Source of the DNA: Periweissella cryptocerci
GTDB taxonomy: Bacteria > Bacillota > Bacilli > Lactobacillales > Lactobacillaceae
Direction of reading: 5' to 3'
Length of the DNA: 64,000 nucleotides
Assembly: GCF_004358325.1 (NCBI RefSeq)
Contig: NZ_CP037940.1
Location: 1,798,001 to 1,862,000 of the forward strand
Of this stretch, positions 17,597-26,754 are shown one piece after another. The stretch's first letter is position 1, and every line of letters begins with the position of its first letter. Both the position numbers and the translations under genes were made by a program. The notes beneath the pieces are model-generated. The model was not told the DNA's origin, searched no databases, and worked only from the letters and a program-made list of their open reading frames with translations.

Positions 17597-18298
17597 CTAT
17601 TTTTGACCGGCGTTAGCTACGGCTGCGGCATCACTATCACTTGGTTTGCGATAATTAGCAAGGTTTTGCTTTTTATTGTCGGCTTTTGAGCGGACGTCAA
17701 CCATTTTTTGACCTTTGTTGTTAATGCGGTCGGCATAGACGAGGAAACGATGCGTATTTTTACCGTAGGGATGACAAGTAACCAGAATCAACCGTTCTTC
17801 ATTTTCGAAACGTTGAACTTTGTCGAGCTCATTAGCTAAGAAAATTTTATTTTCATAAACCCGATAATATAACTTTTCACCACGCCACGATATGGTGAAA
17901 ACATCGCCTGGTTGCATTTGTGGTAAATTAAGAAACATTGGCGTGCCCCACCAACCACGGTGCCCAGGAATGGCGGTTAATGAACCAGTCCCATCACCAG
18001 GGCGGTCGAGATTTACGATAATTCCAACACCTTCATTTAAAGTTTTTTTAGATGAATCCTCATGGATGGGATATTCAATGCCAAGTTTTGGCACTGATAA
18101 ATAGCCCGGAGCTACATTGCGGTGCTTTTTTTTAGCGTTGGTGCTAGCGTAAGCGGTACTACTATCAAATTTTTTGATTTTTTGGACTTCTTGTGTCATT
18201 TTATACTCGGTAACGAAACGATTGATGTATGGAAATCCCATAACCCCAATTCCGATAAATAATAAAGTGATCACAACAAACCATCTTTTTTTACTCAT
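17597..18298 (-). CDS. Sortase (transpeptidase), class C-like active site
   Basis: Sortases cleave an LPxTG-type signal and link the protein to the cell wall or to a pilin. The 233-residue protein has an N-terminal transmembrane anchor (about 5-24), catalytic His in GHRGW (H113), Cys in LVTCHPYG (C175) and Arg in NTHRFLV (R184). The TCxPYGxNTHR context is class C-like, but the C-terminal membrane helix typical of class C is absent and the tail is Lys/Asn-rich. No pilin genes are near. The ATG at 18298 has GGGGGA 7 bases upstream and is preferred over 18313. Likely substrates in this window are the wall proteins at 29344 and 51886. Confidence 0.88.
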   Translation of the reverse strand: MSKKRWFVVITLLFIGIGVMGFPYINRFVTEYKMTQEVQKIKKFDSSTAYASTNAKKKHRNVAPGYLSVPKLGIEYPIHEDSSKKTLNEGVGIIVNLDRPGDGTGSLTAIPGHRGWWGTPMFLNLPQMQPGDVFTISWRGEKLYYRVYENKIFLANELDKVQRFENEERLILVTCHPYGKNTHRFLVYADRINNKGQKMVDVRSKADNKKQNLANYRKPSDSDAAAVANAGQK

Positions 18299-18430
18299 GA
18301 TTAGTTCCCCCATTTCAACTATATCCTATCGTTATCTTACTGAATTAGTTTGAATAGATTGTGAATATCAATGGAAATTGAGATAATCTTTTGGTAAAAC
18401 CAACAAATTGTGAGAAAAAGCTGCGGAAGC

Positions 18431-18459
18431 TTGAAGATTGACCCGAAAACTAATAAAAT
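18431..18459 (+). promoter_or_regulatory. Promoter of prs
   Basis: TTGAAG (18431-18436) and TAAAAT (18454-18459) are separated by 17 bases, about 50 bases upstream of the prs start. Confidence 0.7.
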
Positions 18460-18507
18460 TGAAGGTAGATGATATTATGACAAAAACAAGTGGAGTAGAG
18501 GACAGAG

Positions 18508-19494
18508 ATGAGTACTTACGCGGATCCAAATTTTAAACTGTTTTCATTGAGCGCGAACCAACCCCTTGCCGAAAAAATTGCCGAAACAATTGGTGTTGAT
18601 TTAGGGAAGTTGAAGGTCGATCGCTTTAGTGATGGTGAAATTCGCATTAACATCGAAGAAAGTATTCGTGGGGATAACGTCTACGTTGTGCAATCAACGT
18701 CAGCCCCAGTTAACGATAACTTAATGGAGTTGTTGATTTTGATTGATGCTTTGCGTCGCGCGAGTGCTGCAAGTATTAACATCGTGATGCCTTATTACGG
18801 GTACGCGCGTCAAGATCGTAAAGCACGTTCTCGCGAACCAATTACCGCTAAGTTAGTTGCAAATATGTTGGAAAAAGCTGGTGCTACACGAGTAATTGCG
18901 CTGGACCTCCACGCTGCCCAAATTCAAGGATTCTTTGATATTCCAATGGATCACTTGATGGGGGCACCGTTGTTAGCTGATTACTTGTTGAGTTCTGGTA
19001 TTGCTGAAGATGGTAATACCGTGGTCGTTTCACCGGATCATGGTGGTGTTACCCGTGCCCGTGCTTTGGCCGAATTATTGAAGGCGCCAATTGCAATTAT
19101 CGACAAGCGTCGTCCGAAAGCTAATGTTGCCAAGATTATGAACATCATCGGTAATGTTAAAGGAAAGCGGGCAATCATGATTGATGACATGATTGATACT
19201 GCCGGTACAATTACCCTTGGTGCCCAAAAAATTATGGACGAGGGTGCCAATGAAGTTTATGTTGTTGCGACACACGCTGTCCTTTCTGGCCCCGCAATTG
19301 AACGGTTGGAAGCTTCAGCGTTCAAGCAAGTTATCTTGACCGATTCAATTAAATTACCTGATGATAAGAAGTTTAGCAAGTTGGTCCAAGTTTCAGCGGC
19401 CGACTTACTAGCCGATGCGATTATGCGGATTAACGAAAACAAAGCGGTTTCACCATTGTTTACTAATCGTTTCCGCCGTGGCGCACACAAATAA
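18508..19494 (+). CDS. prs: Ribose-phosphate pyrophosphokinase (PRPP synthetase)
   Basis: This enzyme makes PRPP from ribose 5-phosphate and ATP for purine, pyrimidine, NAD and His/Trp synthesis. The 328-residue protein has the catalytic flexible loop [17 protein letters not shown] (about 96-112), the PRPP-binding motif [13 protein letters not shown] (about 221-233) and [10 protein letters not shown]. Length is normal for class I enzymes. It ends at a terminator shared with the convergent corA. Confidence 0.97.
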   Translation: MSTYADPNFKLFSLSANQPLAEKIAETIGVDLGKLKVDRFSDGEIRINIEESIRGDNVYVVQSTSAPVNDNLMELLILIDALRRASAASINIVMPYYGYARQDRKARSREPITAKLVANMLEKAGATRVIALDLHAAQIQGFFDIPMDHLMGAPLLADYLLSSGIAEDGNTVVVSPDHGGVTRARALAELLKAPIAIIDKRRPKANVAKIMNIIGNVKGKRAIMIDDMIDTAGTITLGAQKIMDEGANEVYVVATHAVLSGPAIERLEASAFKQVILTDSIKLPDDKKFSKLVQVSAADLLADAIMRINENKAVSPLFTNRFRRGAHK

Positions 19495-19504
19495 ATACAA
19501 CACT

Positions 19505-19541
19505 AAAAATCCCGTTCACATCAAAGCGAACGGGATTTTTA
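19505..19541. terminator. Bidirectional terminator between prs and corA
   Basis: Stem AAAAATCCCGTTC / GAACGGGATTTTT; A and T runs on both sides serve both convergent genes. Confidence 0.93.
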
Positions 19542-19545
19542 ACTG

Positions 19546-20466
19546 TTATTTTTTAAAGAAGCCGGCGCGCCAGAGAATGATGAAGGCAAGTGCCATACCC
19601 AGTACCGTAATACCAATGGTGTAAATCCAGCCATTGTCGGCATGCATGAATGGTAACTCAACATTTTCACCATAGAACCCACTCACAATCGTGGGCACGG
19701 TTAAGACAATTGAATAAACCGTCAGTAACTTCATGGTCCAGTTCAAATCACTATTTACGAGATTTGAATAGGCACTCGAAACGGAGTTGATGACTTCTTG
19801 CGCCATTTCCGCCATGTCGATCCCTTGTGAGACTTCAACTAAAATATCATCGATGTGTTCACTTTGGAGGAGCGTGAGGTTATTAGCTTCGTGCCTTTTT
19901 AATTCTAATAGCAGAACTTTATCAGAGCGTAGGGAATTTAAAAAATAAATCAAAGACGTTTCTAAATCGAGCAAAGAATTGATTTCTTTTTGAATCGACT
20001 TAGATTGAGTTAAGCGATCTTGAATGCCTTTACGTCGCCGATTAATCCCAACAATTGCCCCAACGTAATCAGTCGCTAACGAGTATAAACCATTTAAAAC
20101 GATGTCCAAAGGTTCAATTTGGTCGTGGTCAACTTGGACTTGGTTGTTATTGGGTTCTTCCAAAATATGATCAGCAAAAGTTGTGGTACTCCGCGTGAAC
20201 GTGAACAACCTGTGGTCTTTAAAAAGAATACCCATTGGTTCGGTAGCTGCCCGTTCTGAATCAGGCGTGACGATATCAAAAATCATCAACATGATGTCGC
20301 GCGCCTTATCATATTCCATCCGCGCACTTTCATTCGGGTCGGTTGCATAAAAGATTAATTCATCGGTTAATCCATATTTATCAATTAAGGTTTGGCGTTC
20401 ACTTGGAGTGACGTCAAACACTTGAAACCATTCAAATTTAGGGAATGGTTGGTGTTGTTTTAACAT
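19546..20466 (-). CDS. CorA-family divalent cation transporter
   Basis: The 306-residue protein has a large cytoplasmic N-terminal domain and two C-terminal transmembrane helices (about 245-265 and 278-298). The selectivity motif after the first helix is YGENVELPF, a GxN-type variant of the classic YGMN. CorA pentamers carry Mg2+ or Co2+; the Glu in place of Met suggests a subgroup, but specificity is not known. The gene stands alone between two terminators or gene ends. Confidence 0.87.
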   Translation of the reverse strand: MLKQHQPFPKFEWFQVFDVTPSERQTLIDKYGLTDELIFYATDPNESARMEYDKARDIMLMIFDIVTPDSERAATEPMGILFKDHRLFTFTRSTTTFADHILEEPNNNQVQVDHDQIEPLDIVLNGLYSLATDYVGAIVGINRRRKGIQDRLTQSKSIQKEINSLLDLETSLIYFLNSLRSDKVLLLELKRHEANNLTLLQSEHIDDILVEVSQGIDMAEMAQEVINSVSSAYSNLVNSDLNWTMKLLTVYSIVLTVPTIVSGFYGENVELPFMHADNGWIYTIGITVLGMALAFIILWRAGFFKK

Positions 20467-20511
20467 AATATTTTGTCCGTTCGTATACGTATTACCTCTA
20501 GTATACCAAAT

Positions 20512-21171
20512 CTAACGCAACGGCGAGAAAATTAGATAGGCTAGCGATGATATGATGATTACGAAGCTAACAGGCCAGTTCCAAGAAGGAATCTTAATTG
20601 TCTGGTAGTGTGTCCGTGGCGCACCTTCAGCAAATCCGTGTGAGGTCATCGCTTGTGATAAGTTTGTGGACCAATTTAGTGAAGTTAAAATGGCTTTGAA
20701 GAAAATTTGTGGTGACCAGAAGTGGAGCACTTCACCACGCATGCGCGCCGAAATCTTAATTGTGTTTAATTCATGGCCAATTCGTGGAATGAAATTAAAA
20801 GCCCCGAGCATGCCGTAAACGAAAGTGCTAGGGAGTTTGGCGTTTTGTTCAAGCGAAGTTAGTAAGTCATCGGTTGTCGTTGTCATGGTTAGTGAAGCGC
20901 CAATCCAAACATAAGCAAAAATCCGTGTAAACATGACCCAGGCCATGTGAATGTGGTCACCAGTCCCGTAGAGATAGAGGGATGACCAAGAACCAAACGC
21001 CGGTAAAAGTGGAATAAAGAATAAGTAGGCGAATTGTTTCCAAGATGGACGATGCCAGATAACGTATACAAAACTAAACGCAACTAAAATAATATTCAAA
21101 CTAATTGATTTAGTAACTGAAATTTCTAACGATAGTACCAAGGCAATCAGTAATTTTAAACTCGCATTCAT
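20512..21171 (-). CDS. ykoC: ECF transporter transmembrane (T) component, YkoC-like
   Basis: The 219-residue protein has four to five transmembrane helices and the coupling-helix motif SARMRGEV (about 142-149), corresponding to the A-R-G motifs of EcfT proteins that contact the ATPases. It is last in the thiamine-riboswitch operon and overlaps the ATPase gene by 1 base. With YkoD and YkoE it should form a dedicated importer for thiamine or its HMP precursor. Confidence 0.88.
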   Translation of the reverse strand: MNASLKLLIALVLSLEISVTKSISLNIILVAFSFVYVIWHRPSWKQFAYLFFIPLLPAFGSWSSLYLYGTGDHIHMAWVMFTRIFAYVWIGASLTMTTTTDDLLTSLEQNAKLPSTFVYGMLGAFNFIPRIGHELNTIKISARMRGEVLHFWSPQIFFKAILTSLNWSTNLSQAMTSHGFAEGAPRTHYQTIKIPSWNWPVSFVIIISSLAYLIFSPLR

Positions 21172-22598
21172 CAGGCAATTACCGTCCCTTCAAAGGTCAA
21201 TTGTTTGTCATGGAAAACTAAGTGGTGGTCAAAATATGCTAGCACTCCGTTTAATTGATGGCTAATCATTAAGATTGTTTGCTCTTGGCGAAGGCTAGTA
21301 GCTTTTAATAATTCCATGACGACTTTGACGGAAGCTAGGTCTAGCCCAGCTAGTGGTTCGTCAAATAATAAAACGGGTGTTCCGAGAATGAGCATACTTA
21401 GAATTTGGAGTTTCTTTTTTTGCCCACCGGAAAGGCGATAGACAACTTGGTATTTCAATTCCAAAAGATTTAAGTCAGCGAGGACGCTATCGATTTGGGC
21501 ATCGGTCCAATAGTCTGCAAATTGACTGTATTTTTTGCTGAGTGCCAATTCTTCGGTTACCGTCATTTTTAGATATTGGGTTTCTGCATTTTGGAAGACC
21601 AACGCAACCTCACGAGCATATATAGGAAGTTTAATCTTGGAAATATTTTGGTCAAGATAACTAATGCTCCCTTGATACTTGTGGAGTCGTGTTAGCGCCA
21701 TGAAAAAGGTTGATTTACCAACCCCATTTGGGCCGGTAATTAAGGTCATTTTCTTGGCAGGAATTTCTAAATCGACGTCTGAAAAAAGAACTTGGTCATT
21801 CGTGCCAAAGCTAACTTGATCGAGGTGCATAACTATTTCACCCATGGGTAATGCAAAATCATGGGTCGTTGGCTGGTATTGCGCGAAGAGGGCGCTAGCA
21901 TCGTTTAATTGTTGAATATTAGTACTATTAATCTGATAGACTGTGGTAACTAAATCGGCATACCCCTCCAAATCATGATCGGCAACTAAAATTGTCCGAC
22001 CAGCTAATTGCAAGGCCTTGAGCTTGGCTAATAAAGCTAACCGCGCTTCAGGGTCAACACTTGCAAATGGTTCATCAAGTAAAATGATGTCACTTTGCAT
22101 GACGAAAACGATAGCTAAGGCAACTTTTTGCGCCTCACCACCCGAAAGCGTCGCTAATTGGCGATCTTGTAAATCAGTAATGCCGACAAATTCCAAAGCT
22201 GCCAGTGCCCGGGCCTTAATTTCACTAGGTTCAACTTGCAAATTCTCAAGGGTAAACACTAATTCATTGAACGGGGTTTTCATTGCAAATTGCTCACTAG
22301 GATTTTGAAATAACAAACCTATTTTTTGAACACGGTCTACAGTTGCATATTCATCAAGTGGGTGTTCGTCGACAAGTATCTTGCCGCTGACGTTACCGCC
22401 ATATTCGGGATATAAGCCAGCCAGCGTTTTGAGGAGTGTTGACTTACCTGAGCCAGATGGTCCGCTGAGTAGATTGAAAGACCCAGGAGCTAACGTGAGA
22501 TTGACATCGGCTAGAGTTGGCGTCGTCGCAGGGACAACACCATCAACTGGATTTTCAACATACGTGAATGTTAAATTTTGTGTGGTCAAGGTGGCCAT
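21171..22598 (-). CDS. ykoD: ECF transporter double ATP-binding protein, YkoD-like
   Basis: The 475-residue protein is a tandem fusion of two ABC ATPase domains. The N-terminal domain has Walker A SGPSGSGKST (about 45-54), signature LSGGEAQKVALA and Walker B IILLDEPFA. The C-terminal domain has GPNGVGKST (about 286-294), LSGGQKKKLQ and VLLFDEPLAGLD. Fused ATPases are typical of the YkoEDC group. The ATG follows a GGAGGG site. The gap of 146 bases to ykoE holds no gene. Confidence 0.92.
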   Translation of the reverse strand: MATLTTQNLTFTYVENPVDGVVPATTPTLADVNLTLAPGSFNLLSGPSGSGKSTLLKTLAGLYPEYGGNVSGKILVDEHPLDEYATVDRVQKIGLLFQNPSEQFAMKTPFNELVFTLENLQVEPSEIKARALAALEFVGITDLQDRQLATLSGGEAQKVALAIVFVMQSDIILLDEPFASVDPEARLALLAKLKALQLAGRTILVADHDLEGYADLVTTVYQINSTNIQQLNDASALFAQYQPTTHDFALPMGEIVMHLDQVSFGTNDQVLFSDVDLEIPAKKMTLITGPNGVGKSTFFMALTRLHKYQGSISYLDQNISKIKLPIYAREVALVFQNAETQYLKMTVTEELALSKKYSQFADYWTDAQIDSVLADLNLLELKYQVVYRLSGGQKKKLQILSMLILGTPVLLFDEPLAGLDLASVKVVMELLKATSLRQEQTILMISHQLNGVLAYFDHHLVFHDKQLTFEGTVIA

Positions 22599-22744
22599 TG
22601 TAATCCCTCCAAAAATGTCGTGGCTTCAGAACTGCTGAGATTTGAATCTGTAAACAACAGCTTCGTGCCCAAGTTCCAAATAACATGTTATGTACATACA
22701 GCTGACCGTAGCCAACTGCAATATTTATGCCTTGTAAGTGTTGA

Positions 22745-23317
22745 TTAACGAGCAAGAACACCAGATTTTTCGATAAGTTTAGTAATCGCATTGACGAGAA
22801 CACCACCGAAGAAACCAATTGAGATAAAGCGAATAATGAATAATGCCGCTAACATACCGAAACTGTATGAGGCGTAACCATTCGCGAATAAATCCCAACC
22901 AAAGGTAACAATGGTTGATGTGAGCGCTGAGAGAAATAAACTGAAGGCGTTCCATTTTTTATAACCGGTGAAAGCAAAACCAAGTTCGGCACCGATACCT
23001 TGAATAAAACCAGAAAGTAAGTTGGAAACTCCCCATTGAGAACCAATCATCATTTCCGCTGCGGCTGCAAGAAATTCACCAAGCAATGATGCACCAGCTT
23101 TACGAAGCAGGAAACCAGCCATTGGACCGGCCATAACCCACGCACCAATCGTGATGTCATTTGCGAATGGCTTCAGTGGTGTGGCAGCGACAACGTTGTA
23201 CACGAAGGCCCAAGCCCAGAAAATGAAACCAAAGAAAATACCGATGAGGGCCAAAAGAATCACGTCGCGTAGACGCCAGTGTGTTACTTTATTTGAAGCT
23301 GTATTTGTTGATTGCAT
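22745..23317 (-). CDS. ykoE: ECF substrate-binding S component, YkoE family (thiamine/HMP)
   Basis: The 190-residue protein has about six transmembrane segments. It has the YkoE-type core AFVYNVVAATPLKPF, GAWVMAGPMAGFLLRKAGASL and GSQWG..NLLSGFIQGIGAELGF. YkoE confers specificity for thiamine or hydroxymethylpyrimidine. The ATG at 23317 lies 9 bases from GGGAGG; the earlier in-frame starts lack spacing. A TPP riboswitch with its own terminator precedes the operon and supports the assignment. Confidence 0.9.
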   Translation of the reverse strand: MQSTNTASNKVTHWRLRDVILLALIGIFFGFIFWAWAFVYNVVAATPLKPFANDITIGAWVMAGPMAGFLLRKAGASLLGEFLAAAAEMMIGSQWGVSNLLSGFIQGIGAELGFAFTGYKKWNAFSLFLSALTSTIVTFGWDLFANGYASYSFGMLAALFIIRFISIGFFGGVLVNAITKLIEKSGVLAR

Positions 23318-23426
23318 GTGCATCAACCTCCCGAATTTATTTGAAAGCCGCGACAATCGGGTAATTGTTCAACGATTAAGATAATTTCAACGTGTACATG
23401 AAATTAAACATGCTTACCATTTGTAA

Positions 23427-23466
23427 TAAAAAAGCCACTCTCCATTAATGAAATGAAGAGTGGCTA
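23427..23466 (-). terminator. Riboswitch-controlled terminator before ykoE
   Basis: Read on the minus strand, AGCCACTCT / AGAGTGGCT forms a stem followed by a T run. It lies between the TPP aptamer and ykoE, so it is the likely expression platform. Confidence 0.85.
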
Positions 23467-23499
23467 AAAAATTGCTAGAATATGAATAAGCAAAATAGT

Positions 23500-23575
23500 C
23501 GTATCTTCCTCCACTAGTACTAACTAGATCAGGTTCAATGGGTATCATCTCAGCTGTAACAGCACCCCAGATAGC
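23500..23575 (-). promoter_or_regulatory. TPP (thi-box) riboswitch aptamer
   Basis: The minus strand reads GGGGTGCT, GCTGAGATgatACCC and GAACCTGATCTAGTTAGTACTAG, then GGAAGATA, matching the conserved TPP aptamer core. TATCT / AGATA (23569-23573 with 23502-23506) closes P1. Binding of thiamine pyrophosphate should favour the terminator and shut off ykoEDC. Confidence 0.95.
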
Positions 23576-23693
23576 TTGGCTTTCAATTGTGTGTGGCTTT
23601 TAAGACCACGACGTTAGTATAAACGAAATTGTTTCGGATGTATATAGGTGGATTATTTTGCTGGTTTTAAATTACATTGTATGATTGAAAATG

Positions 23694-23907
23694 CCACTCC
23701 GTGCCTGGAAATTGCTTGGCGCACCGCGCTGGAAGCACATGTTCAAGCCAAAGTACGGTCTTGAACAACTCGGATAAGCTGGGAGTCTAAGGAATAAATT
23801 CCTAAGACTCCTCATCTTATCCTCAGCGGAAATATGTGCTGCACACATATTTCCCCAGTCGTGGTGTAAAGGCTACGCCCGCCAAGCAATTTCCAGGCAC
23901 TCCGTTA
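23694..23907 (+). repeat. Structured intergenic element, copy 3 (core without outer frame)
   Basis: P1 pairs 23701-23721 with 23880-23900 perfectly over 21 bp. P2 is CACCGCGCTGG with CCAGTCGTGGTG. P3 is GTTCAAG / CTTGAAC, P4 GGATAAG..GGAGTCT / AGACTCC..CTTATCC, and P5 an 11-bp perfect stem GGAAATATGTG / CACATATTTCC (23828-23854). CCACTCCG and GGCACTCCG flank the core as direct repeats. The outer inverted ends seen in other copies are not recognisable. Region 23908-24094 has no gene. Confidence 0.85.
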
Positions 23908-24094
23908 GTATGCAGAGCTGAACCATAAACCCGTAAAACCACTAGCGAAATAAATATTACTAACCTTTTACTTGAATTTTAACTAATAAAATCTGACGCA
24001 ACTCCACTTTGTAATTATGCATGTGACCTGGCTACACAAAATATAAAAGCTGATTTTAATCTAATTAGGATAAATTACTAATTAACGGAGGGGG

Positions 24095-24253
24095 ATTTTT
24101 GGTTTGGCGTTTACCTCGTACCGTGGTAGCAATAATTTTAACGGAGTTTAAATTATTGGATTTGTGGAGATAGTGTGCTAGCTCCACAAACTGAGTGAGA
24201 CTCGCAGAGGCTCGTGAAGCTTGTCTTTCTACCATGGTGGCCAAACCAAAAAT
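24095..24253 (-). repeat. Multi-hairpin element, probable distant relative of the family-1 core
   Basis: A 14-bp perfect closing helix pairs 24095-24108 with 24240-24253. A 10-bp helix pairs 24120-24129 with 24229-24238. Inside lie hairpins CAATAATTT / AAATTATTG (24130-24158), TTTGTGGAG / CTCCACAAA (24161-24190), GAGT / ACTC (24193-24203) and GGCT / AGCT-type (24206-24226). Read on the minus strand, the order is P1, CACCATGGTAG as P2, hairpins, then CGGT..CGCCAA, and CGGAGNG heptamers flank it. This matches family 1 in topology although sequence differs. Function unknown. Confidence 0.65.
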
Positions 24254-24385
24254 TTCGCGGAGTGGCATTTATCAGCAACGTTATCTAGCAAAGTCTGTAA
24301 TATAATCAGATTACTAGTAAAATGTAAGCAGATTTGACGAAATATGTTAAAATATAGAAATAAGTAAATGACGGGGTAAAAGTGA

Positions 24386-25294
24386 ATGCAAACATGGGAT
24401 AAGCACCTAGTATTACCAGCTAATCAGCCGGCAATTTCAATTAAAGAACAACTCACTGCTTGGAAAATTCCAAAGCGGATTCGGGGTGCTATTCGGATGC
24501 GCGAGGGCTTAGAACTTAATGGGAAATACCAACCAACTAATACGATTTTGAAACCAGGGGATGAACTGGATTTGCATTTTATTGATTCAGACTTTATGAC
24601 TCCAGAATCTAATTATGTTAGCGATGATTCAGTGAAACTAGATGTCATTTTTGAAAATGACGATTTGATGGTGGTTAACAAGCCACGGGGCTATAAGTCA
24701 CACCCTAATTCACCGGGTGAAGATCAAACGATGATGAACTTTGCGGCGGCTTATTTGGCGGATCAACCGGGTAAAGCCCCATACATGGTTCACCGGCTCG
24801 ACAAAGAAACTTCGGGGGCACTAATCATTGCTAAGAACCCGATTGTTGTCCCAATTCTTGATCAGATGATTGGCGACAAAATTATTGGTCGCACGTATTT
24901 GGCATGGGTTTGTGGTAATTTGGCGGAGAGCCATGGCGTTATTGATGCGGCGATTGGTGAAGACCCAGTTGATGACCGCAAACGTCTAATTGATGGGGCC
25001 AACGCCTTACCAGCAGTAACTAAGTGGGCGAAAGTTCACATGGTTTATCAAAACACGTTACTCCGTTTACAATTGGAAACTGGGCGAACGCATCAATTGC
25101 GGGTGCATTTGGCATCAATTGGCCATCCGATTGTCGGGGATAAATTGTACAACCCATCATCGAATTATGAAGGTGGTATGTTGCTACATAGTGCCACAGT
25201 GGAATTACATGTACCATTCAGCGATGAAGTACGCTCAATTGGCGCTAAACTACCAGGACACTTCCCGGTTAACTTGAAGAAAACTGTTCAATAA
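24386..25294 (+). CDS. RluA/RluD-family 23S rRNA or tRNA pseudouridine synthase
   Basis: The 302-residue enzyme has an S4-like N-terminal segment (about 1-70) and the catalytic motif MVHRLDKETSGALIIAKN (about 134-151) with the active Asp in RLD. GRTHQLRVHLASIGHPIVGD follows (about 232-251). It isomerises uridine in RNA; the exact target cannot be read from the sequence. A possible extended -10 (TGTTAAAAT) lies about 40 bases upstream. Thioredoxin follows after 21 bases, probably on the same transcript. Confidence 0.92.
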   Translation: MQTWDKHLVLPANQPAISIKEQLTAWKIPKRIRGAIRMREGLELNGKYQPTNTILKPGDELDLHFIDSDFMTPESNYVSDDSVKLDVIFENDDLMVVNKPRGYKSHPNSPGEDQTMMNFAAAYLADQPGKAPYMVHRLDKETSGALIIAKNPIVVPILDQMIGDKIIGRTYLAWVCGNLAESHGVIDAAIGEDPVDDRKRLIDGANALPAVTKWAKVHMVYQNTLLRLQLETGRTHQLRVHLASIGHPIVGDKLYNPSSNYEGGMLLHSATVELHVPFSDEVRSIGAKLPGHFPVNLKKTVQ

Positions 25295-25315
25295 TATAAA
25301 TGAGGTAATAAGAAT

Positions 25316-25645
25316 ATGGCAACAACGATTACGGGCGAAAATATCGCTACTGAAACTGCAGAAGGCTTAACCTTGGTCGATTTTTGGGCTGATTGGTGTG
25401 CCCCTTGTAAGATGATGAATCCGATTTTGGAACAACTCGAAGGCGAATACGGTGACCAAATCAAATTTGGTAAACTCGATGTTGACGGTAACACGGCAAT
25501 CGCTGAAGAATATCGCGTGATGAGTATTCCATCATTGGTGCTTTTCCGCAATGGTAAGGCAATCGAAAAGGTTTCTGGCTTGTACCCTAAGGACAAGTTG
25601 GCTGAATACATTGAAGCCAAGATTGGCGAAGCAACTGATATGTAA
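25316..25645 (+). CDS. trxA: Thioredoxin
   Basis: The 109-residue protein has the active site WADWCAPCKMM (about 26-36) with the classical WCxPC arrangement, and the cis-proline in MSIPSLVLF (about 72-80). It reduces disulfides in cytosolic proteins with thioredoxin reductase. A terminator follows. Confidence 0.96.
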   Translation: MATTITGENIATETAEGLTLVDFWADWCAPCKMMNPILEQLEGEYGDQIKFGKLDVDGNTAIAEEYRVMSIPSLVLFRNGKAIEKVSGLYPKDKLAEYIEAKIGEATDM

Positions 25646-25651
25646 ATATTT

Positions 25652-25687
25652 GCAGGGCGGGACAAGTTGTGTGTCCGCCCTGTTTTT
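25652..25687 (+). terminator. Terminator after trxA
   Basis: Stem CAGGGCGG / CCGCCCTG with inner ACA/TGT pairing, followed by five T residues. Its GGGACAAGTTGTGTGTCC part resembles the GCTGGGACATAA hairpin of repeat family 2. Confidence 0.92.
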
Positions 25688-25774
25688 ATTTGTAAAGTTT
25701 CCAGAAAAAATCATAAAAGCGTTTTCATTCATCTGGTATAATTACGACATAATAAACTTTGATGAGGTGAACAA

Positions 25775-26623
25775 ATGATTAAAGAATTTGAGGCGGGGAC
25801 GTTTACATTAAACAATGGTGTTGAGATGCCTAAACTGGGTTTTGGCACATATGCGGCGCAAGAGTCACCAGATTTCACGGCTGCGATGGATCATGCGGTT
25901 GAGACGGGATTCCGGTTATTCGATACGGCGTCAATGTACGGCAACCAAATTGATCTTGGTAATTATTTTGCGAATAATAGTGGTCTTGACCGTGATAATT
26001 ATTGGTTAACTTCAAAAGTTGGTCAACAAGAACAAGGTTACGAAGAGACTTTGGCAGCCTTCAAGAATACGACCAAGGAATTACAAACGGATTACTTGGA
26101 TTTATACTTGGTGCACTGGCCAAAAGAAAAGCACATGTTCCAAACATGGAAAGCTCTGGAACATTTGTACAAGGAAGGTTATGTCCGTGCGATTGGGGTT
26201 TCAAATTTTGAAGCGAACCACTTGGATCGTTTGATGTTGGAAGCTACTGTGATGCCAGCCGTCGACCAAGTTGAGACGCACCCATACTTTAATAATCATG
26301 TGACCCGTGATTACATGCAAAGCTTGGGTATTCAACACCAAGCTTGGAGCCCATTGGGTCAAGCCGCTGATTTGAAGGATCCATTGATTATTACGTTAGC
26401 TGAAAAATACGGTAAGACGCCTGCTCAAATCGTATTGAAGTGGCATAATCAGAATGGGACAGCCGTAATTCCAAAATCAACGAATAACAAGCGAATTACT
26501 GAAAATGCCACGATTGGGGATTTTACGTTGAATCCGCATGACATGGCGTTGGTTAACTTGTTGAATCGTGGTGAACGGATTATGGGTGCACCGGATGAAA
26601 ACTATGTGAATGATTTATGGTAA
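25775..26623 (+). CDS. Aldo/keto reductase
   Basis: The 282-residue NADPH-dependent oxidoreductase is a TIM barrel. Catalytic tetrad residues are visible: Asp in LFDTASMYGN with Tyr in the same motif (about 48-57), Lys in LTSKVG (about 82) and His in LVHWP (about 114). The cofactor motif IPKSTNNKRI (about 232-241) is present. The family reduces small aldehydes, ketones or 2,5-diketo-D-gluconate; the substrate here is unknown. Confidence 0.92.
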   Translation: MIKEFEAGTFTLNNGVEMPKLGFGTYAAQESPDFTAAMDHAVETGFRLFDTASMYGNQIDLGNYFANNSGLDRDNYWLTSKVGQQEQGYEETLAAFKNTTKELQTDYLDLYLVHWPKEKHMFQTWKALEHLYKEGYVRAIGVSNFEANHLDRLMLEATVMPAVDQVETHPYFNNHVTRDYMQSLGIQHQAWSPLGQAADLKDPLIITLAEKYGKTPAQIVLKWHNQNGTAVIPKSTNNKRITENATIGDFTLNPHDMALVNLLNRGERIMGAPDENYVNDLW

Positions 26624-26660
26624 ACAAGTAAAAGTAGTGCTGAGACATAAACTATAACTA

Positions 26661-26711
26661 AAAAAGGTACGATTGCTCCTTATTTGATAAGGGTAGTAAT
26701 CGTGCCTTTTT
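26661..26711. repeat. Family-2 hairpin repeat, copy b; bidirectional terminator
   Basis: AAAAAGGTACGATT / AATCGTGCCTTTTT with a CTCCTTA / TAAGG inner stem. It lies between convergent aldo/keto reductase and pnuC and follows a GCTGAGACATAA segment resembling the left arm of the family. Confidence 0.8.
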
Positions 26712-26754
26712 GCAGTGGAATAAAAACCTTTGTCCAAATTTTGTTTGCTATGCG

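Noticed and set aside
23694..23907. Interpretation of family-1 cores as CRISPR-like or tRNA-like elements
   Set aside because: No direct-repeat/spacer array, no acceptor stem or T-loop signatures; the multi-helix fold differs.
24065..24268. 67-codon minus-strand ORF over the 24095-24253 element
   Set aside because: It covers paired arms of a strong inverted structure and has no family or good ribosome site.
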